NCBI GenBank assembly: GCA_030636765.1
Contig: DAOVWI010000154.1
Span: 1 to 5,110 of the forward strand
Direction: 5' to 3'
Source of the DNA: Gemmatimonadales bacterium
GTDB taxonomy: Bacteria; Gemmatimonadota; Gemmatimonadetes; Palauibacterales; Palauibacteraceae
Length of the DNA: 5,110 bases
The position numbers and the translations under genes are program-made. Position 1 is the stretch's first letter, and each line of letters begins with the position of its first letter. The notes beneath the pieces are model-generated. The model did no database searches, was not told where the DNA came from, and saw only the letters and a list, made by a program, of their open reading frames with translations. Below, piece by piece: positions 4,143 through 5,110 of the stretch.

Positions 4143-5110
4143 CGGGAGCGCGTCCGGCCGCACTTGTCGGCCTGGTCGCGCTGCTCACGGCCGCCGGGGC
4201 CGGCGAGCTGCGCGGGCAGACGGACGAGTTCGTGGTGGAGCCGCTCGGCCTGCTGCGCGCGGGCCTCCGGGTGGAGCCGGACAGCTCACCGCGGAACACC
4301 AGCTTCGAGATCTTCGACGCCCGCCTCGGAGTGCAGGGGGGGTTCGGAACGCTGCTCGAGTACATGCTCCACGCCGGCTTCAACACGGTGGACGATGAGT
4401 TCCGGCTGCTCGACGCGGTCGTCTCCGTATCGCCCATTCCCGAGTTCGGAGTGAACCTGGGCCAGTTCAAGGCGCCGTTCAGCATGGAGGAGCTTCTCTT
4501 CAGGGCCGACACCAAGTACGAGAGCCGCGCCCAGGCCGTGAACGCGATCGCGCCCGCCCGGCAGATCGGCGCCAGCGTCTCCGGCGCTTTCTTCGAGGAG
4601 CGTCTCGACTACGAGGTCGGCCTGTTCAACGGCAACGGGGAGAGCCTCGAGAACGACAACAACTCGTTCCTGTACGGTGGACGGGTGCAGTTCAACACCA
4701 TCGGCCCGCTCGACTTCCGCGACGAGTTCGTGCTGCAGGTGGGCGGCAACGTGGCGTTCTCGCGGGACAGCGACGTCGACCTCGCTCTCATGGGAATGCT
4801 GGATCCCGCCGAGGGGGATCTCGCCGAATACAGCGGAGACCGCCTTCTCTGGGGACTCGACCTCCATACGAGCTACCAGGGGTTCTTTCTCGACGCCGAG
4901 TTCCTGCGTGCCGAGCTGGAGCCCGAGCCCGAGGAGGGTCCCGTCTTCTCGACCAGCACGGCGCAGGGCGGGTATCTCCAGGTCGGCTACCAGTTCCTGA
5001 GCGGTTTCGTCGAGGGGCTCATCCGGTACGATGCGTTCGAGCCGATCGGCGAGGAGGATCGCGACTTCCTGCTGGTCGGAGCCAACCTCTACGCCGGCTA
5101 CAACTACCGC
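4139..5110 (+). CDS. OprP/OprO-like (phosphate-selective porin family) outer-membrane porin, N-terminal part
   Basis: I translated 324 codons from the GTG at 4139 to the right edge with no stop; the C-terminus lies outside. Residues 1-21 form a signal peptide: short basic start, hydrophobic core AALVGLVALLTAA, and a likely A-G-A cleavage site before G22. The remainder has alternating, Tyr/Phe- and Gly-rich strands of a beta-barrel. Family hallmarks are GQFKAPFSMEEL at 108-119, the stretch to about 145 with RQIG, and GLFNGNGES at 161-169. These match the phosphate-selective porin O/P family, a 16-stranded trimeric barrel of usually about 400 residues. Many members outside Pseudomonas are not phosphate-specific, and the lysine ladder of OprP is not evident in this acidic protein, so the solute is unknown. 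The start overlaps the protease stop in GTGA and has a strong Shine-Dalgarno, indicating translational coupling. Confidence 0.88.
   Translation, partial: MTGARPAALVGLVALLTAAGAGELRGQTDEFVVEPLGLLRAGLRVEPDSSPRNTSFEIFDARLGVQGGFGTLLEYMLHAGFNTVDDEFRLLDAVVSVSPIPEFGVNLGQFKAPFSMEELLFRADTKYESRAQAVNAIAPARQIGASVSGAFFEERLDYEVGLFNGNGESLENDNNSFLYGGRVQFNTIGPLDFRDEFVLQVGGNVAFSRDSDVDLALMGMLDPAEGDLAEYSGDRLLWGLDLHTSYQGFFLDAEFLRAELEPEPEEGPVFSTSTAQGGYLQVGYQFLSGFVEGLIRYDAFEPIGEEDRDFLLVGANLYAGYNYR

Overview
The window is GC-rich DNA from a Gram-negative bacterium. An outer-membrane porin of the phosphate-selective porin O/P (OprP/OprO) type implies a diderm envelope. The very high GC content, the GTG start and a periplasmic-type M19 dipeptidase would fit a soil or marine lineage such as Gemmatimonadota or a neighbouring phylum. 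That placement is an impression from gene content and style, not a demonstrated assignment.

Layout from left to right. (1) Positions 995 down to the left edge, minus strand: the first 331 residues of a two-part protein. Four predicted membrane helices, resembling the DUF2231-type membrane domain, are followed in the same frame by the N-terminal part of an M19 membrane-dipeptidase-like metallopeptidase. (2) Positions 996-1147: a divergent intergenic region holding a duplicated ribosome-binding/start segment for the dipeptidase and a perfect TTGACA -35 box for the tRNA. (3) Positions 1148-1220, plus strand: tRNA-Glu with anticodon CTC, followed at once by a strong intrinsic terminator. (4) Positions 3249 down to 1273, minus strand: a complete glutamine-dependent NAD+ synthetase (nadE), with a nitrilase-type glutaminase domain fused to a synthetase domain. 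It carries an acidic micro-repeat insert and a long disordered-looking linker. (5) Positions 3250-3368: a divergent intergenic region. (6) Positions 3369-4142, plus strand: a CPBP-family intramembrane protease. (7) Positions 4139 to the right edge, plus strand: the first 324 residues of an OprP-like porin, overlapping the protease gene by four bases.

How the parts relate. nadE makes NAD+ and tRNA-Glu serves translation; they are converging housekeeping genes with the hairpin terminator between them. The protease and porin form a tight, translationally coupled pair, which suggests a shared role in the envelope. The dipeptidase fusion is the most unusual protein here. Charge distribution in its loops puts the catalytic domain outside the cytoplasm, where such peptidases normally act. 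I saw no mobile element, CRISPR array, phage gene or obvious defence system. The oddities are domain architecture, low-complexity inserts and initiation-region structure.
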